Source of the DNA: Cladopsammia gracilis | Lineage: Eukaryota > Cnidaria > Anthozoa > Scleractinia > Dendrophylliidae | DNA length: 64,000 nt | Assembly (NCBI GenBank): GCA_022457155.1 | Contig: JAJGOT010000342.1 | Location: 62,001-126,000 of the forward strand | Direction of reading: 5' to 3' | In this document: positions 33,721-44,276 of the stretch, in pieces | How the letters are laid out: every line of letters starts with the position of its first letter | Position numbering within the stretch: the first letter of the stretch is position 1 | The notes under the pieces: generated by a model | What the model was told of the DNA's origin: nothing | Seen by the model: the letters and a program-made list of their open reading frames with translations, nothing else | Database searches by the model: none | Made by a program: the position numbers and the translations under genes

Positions 33721-34838
33721 ATGGGAATATTTAACAATCTTGGAAGATTCACAGAGGGCCGCCTCTCTAACGTGGACTTGATTGAATACACAAAAAGGAT
33801 TAGTCAACAAATTGGATTGAAATTAGATTCAGACAACAATTATGATATCCTTCAAAAACGATTGACCAATGTTGCAGAAGGAGTTGCAAACGATGAAGCC
33901 GCAACGAAACAGCAGGTTGATTCAAAGTTAGCATTAGCTGGTGGGAAACTGACGGGGTATATTAATAGGAATAGAATAGTTAATCTTGGCACACCATTAA
34001 GCTCTAGGGATGCTTCAACAATACAATATGTAGATGATAGAAGCATTCTTACTGTTGCTGAACAAGCATCATCAGCAATTGCTGATTCATATATAAAAGA
34101 GTATGCTGAATGTTTTTATTCCATAAATAAGGATGAAAGAAGTTATGTAAAACTTCTGCCTGGTGGACAAACAATAGAAACTCTTTGTGGCCAAACGCTC
34201 AGCAATAATGATGCAAAACAATCGCAGCTGATAAAATCTCCGAAACTTTCAACAACCAAAAACGGTAGAAGATATTTTATAGATTTCGATGGTACTTCTC
34301 AGCATCTTCAAGCTGATGCTAATTTAGCTGGCGCCAATTATGTTAATATCTTTATTGTTTTTAAATTTAAATCATTTACGGGTCCTAATGCAACTTTTCG
34401 TAATGGTTTGTTTGGTAATGATAATGGTGGGTGGGAGAAAGTAGCGCTTTTTTTTTTAACACCAACGGAAATCTTGTAATTTGTGGGGCAACTATTGGTG
34501 GTTTTGTTTTAACTTCTGCAGATCATAAACCCAAAGCAAATCCAAGTGAATTAAATAAGTGGTGTTGTTTATCAGTACACTGGAATATTCCAGACGGAGC
34601 TAATGGATCTTCAGTGTTTGTCAATGGTAAACAATTACAAACGTTTCAAGCTCAAAAAACAACAAGATATAGCAACATAGGGCTTGGTGATATTCTCCCA
34701 AATACCAATGTTCCATTGGATGGATCAATTCAAGCTTTTTTAGGGTATAAACGTTATTTGCCTGAATATATCATCAGAGCGCATCATAAAATGTTCTGTG
34801 AAAGATATTCATTTGATCATGATAGGGTTGTGTTTTAA
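33721..34838 (+). pseudogene. Fibre-like protein 1 with LamG/concanavalin-like domain
   Basis: ATG 33721 (MGIFNNLGRFTEGRLSNVDL). It has LTNVAEGVANDEAATKQQVD and NRNRIVNLGTPLSSRDASTI, repeats of the type seen in trimeric tail or fibre shafts (I.NLG.P....DA....YVD). The C-terminal 200 residues have FDGTSQHLQADANLAGANYV, VNIFIVFKFKS, WCCLSVHWNIP, SSVFVNGKQLQTF and IQAFLGYKRYL, a LamG/concanavalin-like jelly roll as in laminin G domains. A T-run near 34450 shifts the frame. A host-binding fibre is the likely role. Gene 34859-36741 starts with the same N-terminus, so the pair arose by duplication with exchange of the head. Confidence 0.6.
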
Positions 34839-34858
34839 TTTTATTCCACCTTCATAAA

Positions 34859-36741
34859 ATGGGAATATTCAACAATGTGGAAAGATTCACTGGTGTTGAC
34901 TTGAGTGAATACATTAAAAATTTTCAACAGACAAGTTCAACAAGGAGGCGGACTGAAATTGGACGCCAACAATAATTATGATATCAACAAAAACGACTGG
35001 CCAATGTTGCCGAAGGAGTTGACAATGATGATGCAATCACAAAACACCAGGTTGACACTCTTGAAACAAATCTCGAAAACAAATTGACGCAATTGAGGGT
35101 AGATTCATTGATGGTTGATGGTTCCTCGCACATGACCGGAGATTTAGACCTCAGGGGAAATAAATTTATTCTTCCTGGAGAAATCAATATGAACAGAAAA
35201 CTGATCACCAATATGGACACAGATGAGGACAATGATCTTTCAGCTGTGAATATGATTACTCTGAAAAGATATCATCCTGATGCTCCTGAACCTACCCATA
35301 AAGTCACTAAAGATATTGATTTGAAAGAACTTTTCAATGTTGTCCAATCAAAACAACAGACTTATCATGATTTGGGAGCACATTATAACAATCTTGTTTC
35401 TTATAATGATGTTAAAAATATCTTCGTATCCCGCAAAGAAATGTTTCCAATGGAAATTAGTTTGGATATGAACAATCACACCATCTGCAATGTGAAAGAT
35501 CCAACAGTTGCCGATCCAGGAGCAAACAAAAAATATGTGGACGACCAAGTCGCAAAAAAGCTTTCTTTGACAGGTGGAACAATGGCAGGCATTTTAGATA
35601 TGAATTCACAACAAATCAACAATATTGCAGCGCCAAATCTTGATCATCAACCCGCACCAAAATCTTATGTTGATAGTGGTGATAGCGAACTTAATCTCAA
35701 GATAGGAAATGTGGTAGCCAAGATGATAGAATCAGAAGAGAAGCTCAAAAAAATGCGTTGATGACTCGCATATCGCGTCAAACTCCCACCCGAAAGATGA
35801 GTTCCGGTATCTGATGGAAGATGTGAATAAATCCAGCTCTGAGCATGATATTACAGTAACTGGAATCAATGATTTTTCAAGTTCGCCGCATCTTTTCAAT
35901 AAGAAGGCATATGATTTGACAGTATCCAAAGACGACGGTAATTTATACTCTGGGAGACTAGGATTCAATATGTGTAAATTGCCAGAGGGAGAATACACTA
36001 TTTGCATTGATTTCTTCCCGGCTGCCATGACAAATGTGAGTGTTAACGTCGTGAGCACAAGCCTGAATATTAATCAACTAACAACAACGAAGTTGCCGAA
36101 CCCTATCGTCGGCCCTGGGACCGGTTATTCTAGATCCATCATCCACATGCATAAATGGCAGATCTCTCCACCTGAGTATATATATTTACATTTGAAATGG
36201 CAAGGAACCGCTGAATCAGCTCCAGAAGGGCCTGCAAAGTTTATCGTATATGGTATCAAGGGTTCTCATGACGATGTTCCTACTGATGTTTATGATTGGC
36301 CTTTCATTTTTGAAAATCAGAGAATGGTCATGCAATCTAATTTGGATATGAATGGCCCAAATTGTATGGAAGCAGAGTCGTTGAAACTGGTGTCTATAGC
36401 TATTCAGATGATACCGATTATTTGTTGTTTGTTGGAACCATGGCGAGGTTTTTTTTTTCTTCCCAATGAAAACAAGATTGATTGAAGCCGGAATCTTCTA
36501 CCAGGATTTGAGCAGCACACCGAGATTGGATCTTTCTTTGTCAATGACAGTGAAAGGGCAGAAGCAAGTGACAACTTGGAATGGACAGGCTGGGCAAAGT
36601 TTCAAATACGACCTTGGAGATGGAGTTGAAATGCCAAAGATGACTTCTTTCAATCTTTTTCCTCAAAAGGGGCTGAAAATTGATCCAGACGTAGAGTTTT
36701 TCTTTCTCTTGTGTTTGAAACTTTTTGATCTTCCCACATAA
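34859..36741 (+). pseudogene. Fibre-like protein 2
   Basis: ATG 34859 (MGIFNNVERFTGVDLSEYIK); frame shifts near 34930 and 35000. Shaft-type repeats are MNRKLITNMDTDEDNDLSAV, MNNHTICNVKDPTVADPGAN with KKYVDDQ, and MNSQQINNIAAP..QPAPKSYVD, each a D(L)xxxxxxIxN.. strand pair. A middle domain begins TVTGINDFSSSPHLFNKKAY and includes YICIDFF-like strands. A C-terminal part after 36340 is spread over several frames. Its N-terminus matches fibre 1 but its head domain differs. Attachment to the host cell is inferred from the shaft pattern. Confidence 0.58.
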
Positions 36742-36951
36742 AAAAATGAAAGAAGACATTCACCTGCAACGCCGCCGACCGCTAACCGCTGAGGCGGGGC
36801 GTCGGCCAAGCCGGTTAATATTTAATTTCAATCACATTGACCCAACACTTAAGCAAAAAAAAAAAAATTGATGAGATAAAACAATTTTACAAGTATTAAT
36901 TACCACAAACGTTTCTGGTGTTATAAGAGAGCATTCAAACACTTCAAGAAA
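36742..36951. other. GC-rich intergenic segment in the virus element
   Basis: CCGCCGACCGCTAACCGCTG followed by GGCGGGGCGTCGGCC can form a hairpin around 36768-36806. It could be a terminator or processing signal after the fibre gene; this is a guess. Confidence 0.35.
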
Positions 36952-37291
36952 ATGAATCTTATGTTGACTTTACGTTCCACGGGACTTGTTGTTGTTGGGA
37001 CTATTACAGGAAGAGTAACACTCAATCCAGTTGTTTTGGGAGTTATAAGTGGTGCTGGGTTGGCTTTGGAAACTTTCCAGGAAGTTAAGAATTATAAAAA
37101 AAAATGAAAAATGTCAATCCGCTTTAACAACATATGAAAAAGTTCTGTGTGATCCGAGGGCATGTTTGCATTGAGAGGTGCAGAAATTCATCGATGAAAT
37201 GAAAATAAGGGATGAGGTGGTTATTGATATGTGCGTTAATATTGAAAAATATGAAAAAGAATACAAAAAGAAATTTGGCGAAATTATATAA
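36952..37291 (+). pseudogene. Small hydrophobic virus protein
   Basis: ATG 36952, a hydrophobic Gly-rich segment (STGLVVVGTITGRVTLNPVV, LGVISGAGLALE) likely to span a membrane, then an amphipathic charged helix (TYEKVLCD.., MKIRDEVVIDMCVNIEKYEK). The A-run near 37100 and a further break disrupt it; it stops at TAA 37289-37291. I recall this two-part layout from cnidarian relatives but no function. A membrane protein of the particle is possible. Confidence 0.45.
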
Positions 37292-37671
37292 CTCTTCCAG
37301 TGGCTCTGCTGCAGAAGGACTCAAAGTTATATAATTGTTATTATGGGAGGCAACATGTAAGATCATCCTCGCCTCGAGGGTTTAAGTATTTCTGTCACTT
37401 GCTACAATGGAAACCGCCCAGGCGGGTCTGACCAAAACTGCATTTCGTTATTGTATTCCTTTTGCCAATCCAAGAACTCATCTTTTCAAAGGGTGACACG
37501 ATCCGGATTATTTATTTCATATTTTTTCTCCTTTTACCCAGAATATATTATCAGGAGCATCACTAAAAGGAATTTCTATGATGGGAATCTGGGAAAAATG
37601 ACTCAATAGTATTTCGTGAATAAAGCCACAAATCCGAGAGTCCCGCCTTGCGGTCCTCTGTGACATTTCCT
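37292..37671. other. Non-coding segment in the virus element
   Basis: No ORF with motifs on either strand. It lies between convergent genes and may hold both transcript ends. A protease or integrase was looked for here and not found. Confidence 0.4.
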
Positions 37672-38073
37672 CTAACACAAATCATCACTTTTTTTCTGTT
37701 TTTCAGTTGGCTTTCTAGTGTTCATAAGATGTTTCAAACCATATTCCCTTGTGAGAAATGGCTTATTTTCTCGAAGAGCCTTATAAATTGTTTGAACAGG
37801 AACACCAAAAAATTCAGCTGCTTCCTCGTCTGTTGTGAAAGGTTTTTCATTAAGTATAAATAGTTCTTTACTTAGATATCCTTCTATTAAAATACCTGGT
37901 TATCAGAGTGTCTCTTAATTGTTTTCTTTTTCTTTAGGAGAGCATATCGCAGTGTTTGGCTTCGATCGAATATTCATCGTTTTTGAAGCTTTGGGAATCT
38001 TATCGAAAACCCGTGTTTCTTTAAGTTTCCCATTGCTGTCGATTGGAGTAATTTTAACTAAATCTTTTCTCAT
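37672..38073 (-). pseudogene. Helix-turn-helix-like regulatory protein of the virus element
   Basis: ATG 38073 (MRKDLVKITPIDSNGKLKET), then RVFDKIPKASKTMNI.., a NUMOD-like DNA-binding repeat pattern. A stop follows near 37917. After a break the minus strand reads LNEKPFTTDEEAAEFFGVPV and QTIYKALRENKPF, a typical helix-turn-helix of the excisionase/MerR kind, to a TAG at 37674-37672. The two halves may be one broken gene or two. It is divergent from the polymerase gene (58 bp between starts), a place where a repressor or early switch is often found. That role is inference. Confidence 0.5.
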
Positions 38074-38131
38074 TTTATTACATATTATTTTTTATGTTTT
38101 TTTTTTGTCATTTTATGTGTTTCCTTATAAA
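38074..38131. promoter_or_regulatory. Divergent promoter region between HTH-like and polymerase genes
   Basis: 58-bp AT-rich gap (TTACATATTATTTTTTATGT..) between divergent starts at 38073 and 38132. Both genes must have had their promoters here. No specific operator was identified. Confidence 0.45.
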
Positions 38132-41100
38132 ATGGATTAAAAAAGCAAACGAGTTATAGATTTAAGAAAATTAGCAAGTGAATTAAAGATTAAAGGTCGT
38201 TCCATAGCCAAAACAAAAGCCGAATTAACTGAGTTTTTATCAGTTCGAAAATACAAGCCGCCGGAGAGAAAAACTCAAACGCTGGCTGAAATGAAAAGTG
38301 TGGCTAGACATTATGGGTTGGAAGACTTTGAAAATATCAAGACAAAACCTGACATGAAAGCCTTTCTTGCGTATCAACTCAGACCCAACAGACAATCTAA
38401 AGATGTGTGGATTCCAACTCCACCTGAGCCGATTGATTTGAAAACAAAGCAAAAGCAAATAAAACGGCTGAAGAAAAAGCTTCAGAAAGTAGACAAAAAG
38501 TTGAGAAGTAGTAAACGGCAACACAATGACTTGATTTTAAAACAAAAAGAAATAAAACAAAAGCTTGCCGAATTAAGAGGGCGCCCAGTTGATGATGAGC
38601 CCAGCGAGCCATATGAGATAATTCTAGTTGATGAACGATCAAATCAAAGATTTACAACATATGTGGATACGTTCCGAATCAACATAAATAGAAAAACAAT
38701 CGAGCTGAATCCTATGGAAATATTGAGAGAAATATTGAATCGAGTCATAGGGAAACGCAGGCTTAAATATAGAGATAGAATTCGAATCATTGTGGATCAC
38801 TACAAACTTGATCGCCACTTGAGTGAGTACAAGTTATCTCAGGATTCAAAACGGAACAATATCAATTCTTGCACTTTATGAAAAATTCAGACCTCTTGAA
38901 TATAAGGAAGTGCCTCTTGATGAAATCAGCATTGAAGTGCAATCCACAAAAATTCCTCGCGGTCGTTGGCGATTGCAAGTCACCAAGAATGAGGTTTCCA
39001 GGAAGACGTCAGTGATTTCCATAAAGAATTCCGATTCTATTTGCCTTGCAAGAGTTATCGTAACAGCAATGGCAAAATTGAATAAACATAAATGGACAAC
39101 ATCACAACTTAAAAATGGTTTCAATAAATCTAGAAAATTGCAAGAAACGGAAGCTAAAAAGCTGCATGAAGAAGCTGAAGTCCCTGAAAACGATTTTGGA
39201 TCAAGTCTTGAAGATGTGAAAAAGCATTTAAAGGTTGAAATAAACATCGTTGATGCGGACCAGTTTAATGAGTTGATTTTTTTAAGCTTCGCCGGATTAT
39301 TGTCATACATTCAAGAAAACATATCGGCATAGAGATAAGCATAAATGCCCTGCAAAATGCATAGCCTGTTTCAAGTATTACCCGAACGGGACTTGTTCTG
39401 GAAGGGAAATAATCTGTAATGATTGTAACCGCAGTTTCAAAGGGCCTGAATGCTTCAGAGAACACAAACGAAACAGAGCAAAGCCGGGTGAAATAGTTGA
39501 TACAGTTTGTCTAGCCGTTGCGAAGTGTTTGGATTGCCAGCGAACAATCACAACAGAACTGGAAGAACATATCTGTGAGTATTCGACCTGCTTTAACTGT
39601 AGGGAATATTGCGATATGTCGAAGCATAAATGCTATATGAAAAAGACAAAAGCCAAAGGCGGACGATGCAGATCCGTCCAATGCACTGCAACTTACACCG
39701 AGAAATATATGTTTTATGACTTTGAATGTACTCAAGAAACAGGAAAATATGAAGTGAATCTGGCAATCGTGCAAGATTTTTAAGGAAAGGAATGGATCTT
39801 CCGAAACATTGACGAATTTTGTTAGCTTGTTTTTAACGGGAAACATGCTAGATGGACATTTATCGCTCATAACGCAAGGGGTTATGACAGCCAGTTTATC
39901 CTTAAATGGTGTGTGGAAAACAGTTTGAAGCCTTATTGCATATATTCAGGCACCAAAATAATGTCTATGGCGATCACGAAATTCAGAGTGAAATTCATTG
40001 ATAGCTTGAATTTTGTGCTTGGATCATTACCAATGTTTCCGAAGACATTTGGGTTGAAAGAATTAAAGAAAGAATATTTCCCACATTTCTTCAACAAGAA
40101 ATCAAATCAAAACTATGTGGGACCGATTCCGAATAAGAAATATTATGAACCTGATCAAATGAAGAGTTATTGCAGAAAACCATTCTTAGCATGGTATGAA
40201 GAAAGAGTTAAAGAAAACTATGTCTTTGACTTTCAGAAAGAGCTCATTGAATACTGTAGATCAGATGTAGATTTTCTAAGAAGATCTATGATGAAATTCC
40301 GCGAAGAAGTTATTGAACTCGAAAATATCGATCCCCTGCAATATATCACTATTGCAGCTGTTTGTATGGCAATCTATCGAAGTAATTATTTAAAAGAAGG
40401 ATCCATAGCGGTTGTGAAAAACAAGATAAAGAAAGAAACCTATTCGCAAGCGTCTATTGCCTGGTTAGACTTTTTGGCAGAGAAACATGGCTGTGAGATT
40501 CAACATGCTTTAAATGGAGGTGAAAAGAAATTATGGTTAGAAGATCAATGATTTTCAGTCGATGGTTTTTGCGAAGAAACGGGTGTTTCTTGGTGTTGCG
40601 GAAGCCATTGTTGGTTAGCTTTTGTGTTGTGGTGTGGGTATTGTTCAGTGTCTTTTGATTTTTTTGTTTTACGTCATTTGGTGATCACACCATCCGCAAC
40701 ACCAAGAAACTACCGAAGAAACAAACACCGTATTTGAATATCAAGGTTGTTTCTGGCATGGTTGCAAAAACTGCTTTGATGGAGCAACAAAAAACACAAA
40801 GAATCAAATAGATATGGCTACATTGAGGAAAAAGACACTTGAAAAATACCAAAATAAAAGCTGCTGGATATAAATTAGTTGAAGGCAACGAATGCCGCCT
40901 GAAAAAGAATAATGAATTCAGATTATTCAAGAAAACTTGGAAACGAGATTGCGTTGAACCATTGGATCCTAGAGATGCATTCTTTGGTGGTCGAACAAAT
41001 ATAACAAAGGTGACCTATGATTTCAAAGAAAATTAATCAGGCGGTTATGTGGATTTTGTGAGTCAATATCCAACGGTTCAATACTTCAAAAAATATCAAA

Positions 41101-42306
41101 AAGGACATCCAGTGAAAATTATTGTACCAAAAAGATTTAATCCTTCATGGTTTGGCTTTATCAAATGCAAAGTTTTACCGCCGCGGGGTTTATATCACCC
41201 AGTGTTGCCGGAAAAGATAATGTGTGGCCAAGCGAAAAAGTTGTTGTTTCGTCTGTGTCGAACATGTGCCGAAACAAAGCAACAAAAGTGTGAGCTTGGC
41301 GATGAAGAAAGAGCATTCGTGGGAACCTGGTGTTTGAACGAAATGCAGAAAGCTTTGGAAAAAGGCTATAAGATTAAAAAGATTTATGCGGTGTGGCATT
41401 TCCCTACAACAACGGAAGATCTCTTCAAAGAATATGTCAAAAACTTCATGAAGATAAAGCTGGAAACATCTGCTTTGACGGTGGGTGAAAACTGTAAATA
41501 TAAATCACATGAACATTTCAAAAATGTGGTGAAAGAAAGACTAGGAATTGAACTAGGTGATATTGAATTTAATGCTGGAAAAAGAACCATTGCAAAAGCA
41601 TGTCTGAATAATTTTGTGGGGAAAGTTTGGACAACGAAATAATATGAAGCAAAATAAATATGTAACTAATCCAAACGAATTTTATTCTATATTGTTGGAC
41701 GACAAGATTGATAATCTGCTGATTCATTTCATAAATGAAGATATGGTGCAAATGACATATGATTTGAAAGGGAAGTTTATTGAAAATACAAACTGCACCA
41801 ACATATTTGTGGCTGCACTTACAACGAGCCATGCCAGAATGATGTTATATGATGTATTAGATACGCTTGGTGAACAGGTTTTGGGATTTGATACAGATAG
41901 TGCATGGTATGTGAAAAGGCCAGGAGGAACCACTGTTGAAACAGGTGATATGCTTGGAGAATTAACAGATGAGTTAGATGGCGATAAGATTGCGGATTGG
42001 TGCGGCTCTGGACCAAAGTCATATAGCTATGTGAATGGAAAAGGTAAAATAACATGCAAAGTGAAAGGCTTCTCCCTGAACCATGAAAATAGTCAATATT
42101 TGAATTTGACTGAAATGAAGAAAATAATTAATAAACAAAAGGAAAGAATCGCATTGGTTAATGAAAGACATATTGCAAGAAATCCAAAAACAAAAGAAGT
42201 ACTAGTGTTCAATGAATACCAGGAGAAGGATTTCAGATTCGTTTATGACAAGCGATGTTTTAATTCCCTGGAAACTGGGCTAGACACGCTGCCGTATGGA
42301 TTTTAG
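38132..42306 (+). pseudogene. Protein-primed family-B DNA polymerase
   Basis: ATG 38132, with TAA already at codon 3. The N-terminal SAP-like segment is VIDLRKLASELKIKGR; a charged coiled coil follows. A Cys/His-rich block at 39330-39680 includes CPAKCIACFKYYPNG. Exonuclease motifs: YDFECTQ (Exo I, about 39715), FIAHNARGYDSQFI (Exo II, about 39855) and YCRSDVDFL (Exo III, about 40254). Polymerase motifs: GGYVDFVSQYP (motif A, 41041), NNFVGKVW..WGKFGQ (motif B, about 41608) and FDTDSAWY (motif C, about 41890). The thumb follows and the gene stops at TAG 42304-42306 by the TIR. It would replicate the linear genome from the TIR ends by protein priming. Many frame shifts and a hAT MITE at 40581-40714 inactivate it. 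About 1,350 codons when the MITE is discounted. Confidence 0.92.
40581..40714. mobile_element. 134-bp hAT-type MITE inside the polymerase
   Basis: Ends GGGTGTTTCTTGGTGTTGCG and, inverted, GGTAGTTTCTTGGTGTTGCG. GAAGAAAC flanks both sides (40573-40580 and 40715-40722), the 8-bp duplication of hAT transposases. The polymerase frame resumes after it with NTVFEYQGCFWHGCKNC. Confidence 0.93.
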
Positions 42307-42308
42307 GG

Positions 42309-42461
42309 ATAACATATCGCTAGCTGAGAGCGGCAATTGGTTACCGCTAGATTGGAGCGGTGGTGATTTTGAATCACCAGATTTGAGCGGTGGTGATTTT
42401 GAATCGCTAGATTTGAGCGGTGGGCGATCCAAAGTGACCCAGAGTGTCCCCCATAACTACT
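42309..42461 (-). repeat. Right TIR of the virus element
   Basis: Inverse of the left end, with three GAGCGGTGGTGATTTTGAAT-type units (about 30 bp each) against two on the left. It ends ..GAGTGTCCCCCATAACTACT. The polymerase stop codon (42304-42306) lies 2 bp before it. Confidence 0.93.
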
Positions 42462-43693
42462 CGTGTGGAGAAATTGTGGACACCGGCGGGCGGAGTTTAT
42501 TTTTTGCGCTTCAGTAACCTGCCAATCAAAACAGGAATAGTCTCTCTCGCCATTGGCTGGATTGATTTTATGACGTCATTGCGAAAGCTATACTCAATAT
42601 GGCGGCCAAAAGTAAAAGAAGTAAGCACTCGGCGGGATTCTTTCGAGCTCTAAATAGCCATTCCACGGCCGACTTTTCACAGGAAAGGAAGCGAAGATGT
42701 AAAACAATATAAGACGGACGATTTTTTAGTGTGGAGAGGATCATAACTTGCCGAAAAGGACGATTTGTAAGTTCGATTCACGGGCAGTTGCTTGTGTTGA
42801 CATGCGTTACATACGATAAACAATAGCTTTAGCTTACGGTCTGTTGTTCAGTTGTAGCTTTTGAATGGCGTTTCCGAATAAAAATGTGAAACGAGCGAAA
42901 GCTTGTGTGTCAATCATTAGCCAGCAAAGTTGAACTGTACACGACTGCATGCCAAACTTGATAAATTAATTTCTCGTGTGTTTTTCAAAATGCACCGCTG
43001 GTATTTCTTCTAAAACTCACACAATTTTTGTATTTCGCGGTTTTAAAGGCCCAGGTTAACTCGGTTGCAATAATTGAGAGCTACTTTCAAGCCTGGGAAC
43101 CAAAAGTAGCGGCTGCAAAGCCTATTTAAAAAGAAATATGGCGGTCAATAACAACGACAAGAGCTTCGAGGTAAACCTTCCTTCGCCGGATTTTCTACTT
43201 CGCGTCACGCTTTCAGGCGGCGGAACCTACGCAAATACAAGCGAGATTAAGTCTCAAAACCGTGGCGGATATTTGTCTTCACGAAATATCGTTAGTTGTG
43301 CCTCAAAGAACATCGATTTGAGAGGGGAAAGCAGATGCAACTTTTTGGATATGTCTTCAAACATCGCTGGAAATCGAACAGAAAATGACCTCATCTATGT
43401 GACATTAGAGACAACATGTGAGCCATTATTGCATTTGGAACGTGTTTACGTTTGGCGTAAAACCGTGACCATTATATTGTTTGGTGTTCTAATTTTTATA
43501 ACAAAATCGAGGTAACTGAACATCGGAACGGAGTAAGATGCAACTTTATTCAATCTTCAAAGGATTGAGAGGTGAGGATAAATTATATGTTTTCTCTCAT
43601 ACAACGTCTCTTACGGAGTCGGCCATTTTTATTGCATTACGCAATATTAATCGCCTATCTAGTGCGCCTGCGTGTCCATAATTTCTCCACATG
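42462..43693. mobile_element. 1.2-kb CpG-rich TIR element abutting the virus
   Basis: The left end CGTGTGGAGAAATTGTGGAC and the right end (inverse) CATGTGGAGAAATTATGGAC are inverted repeats about 30 bp long. The interior has CCAATCAAAAC, TGACGTCATTGCG and ATGGCGGCC near 42520-42605, a promoter-like cluster. It also has a 125-codon plus ORF at 43138-43515 (MAVNNNDKSFEVNLPSPDFL) that ends in a hydrophobic segment. I know no match for it. It may be a DNA element that captured a host promoter and exon. The virus right TIR touches its left end with no gap. Confidence 0.6.
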
Positions 43694-43699
43694 TTAATT

Positions 43700-43732
43700 T
43701 TAGCCGACTCGGCCAACGGCCTCGTCGGCTAA
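43700..43732. repeat. Hairpin
   Basis: TTAGCCGACTCGGCC-AAC-GGCCTCGTCGGCTAA, a stem with one mismatched position pair, directly after the 1.2-kb TIR element. Possibly the end of another element. Confidence 0.75.
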
Positions 43733-43853
43733 GAATTAGGTGATATCACGCGCTCTTTCGCGCTTGAATAACAACATGTTAAATATATTAAAAATCGATA
43801 ACTATAAAATAGTCTAATTAACAGTAACTTGCATAAATATTACAATCTAGTAT

Positions 43854-44276
43854 CTAAAAAATAAATCGGATTCTTTCTTTGCGGGTGGCCTTTTTAAATA
43901 CATCAAGTGACTTAAGCTCCCTCAATGACTTATCTAAATTATTCCACTCATTTGCAGCAAAGTTTGTCGAAGTCCAAAGACCCCAATTCCTATTTGAAAT
44001 AAGCTTTACGTACATTATCCTTAGATCCGTGGTATTATAACCGGGGTGGTCTTTATCGAAAAAAATAATGCGTAAAACAAGTTGCTCAAGCATTTATACA
44101 GGAAAATGGTGCGATGTTCTGCATGTCTTCTTGTTCAACCAAAGTTTATCTAAGGCCTTAATGGCTGATGCACGAGGGGGTAAATCTAGAATTATACGTG
44201 CTGCTTTGTTATGCAGAACTTGCAGTTGTGCCATTAAAGCTGCATTACCCCTATTTCCCACAAATTGTATCAGCAT
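43854..44276 (-). pseudogene. CR1/jockey-like LINE RT C-terminus
   Basis: Minus strand: AQLQVLHNKAARIILDLPPR, then ALDKLWLNKK. After a frame break, HPGYNTTDLRIMYVKLISNR, NWGLWTSTNFAANEWNNLDK and SLRELKSLDVFKKA. The ..NKAARIIL.. and HxYNTR..RNWG.. pieces are the usual C-terminal tail of CR1/jockey-group LINE polyproteins. Only this 3' end is present. Confidence 0.75.

Larger units (their letters stand above)
28307..42461. mobile_element. Integrated Polinton/adintovirus-like virus genome, degraded
   Basis: 14,155 bp bounded by TIRs that begin AGTAGTTA. Contents: a leftward capsid block (28.5-33.0 kb), a rightward ATPase, fibre and hydrophobic-protein block (33.1-37.3 kb), a leftward HTH-like gene, and a rightward protein-primed DNA polymerase reaching the right TIR. 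A B-family polymerase that uses a protein primer, an A32-type ATPase, capsid candidates and long TIRs together define the Polinton/adintovirus/adenovirus group. No rve integrase, adenain-like protease or tyrosine recombinase was found. Neighbours share no TSD. At least ten frame breaks and a nested hAT MITE show it is an old, inactive copy. Confidence 0.88.

Noticed and set aside
38876..39310. Minus-strand ORF of 144 codons opposite the polymerase
   Set aside because: Shadow of the coding strand; no motifs, Ser/Phe-rich as expected for an antisense frame. The same applies to other antisense ORFs in 30-42 kb.
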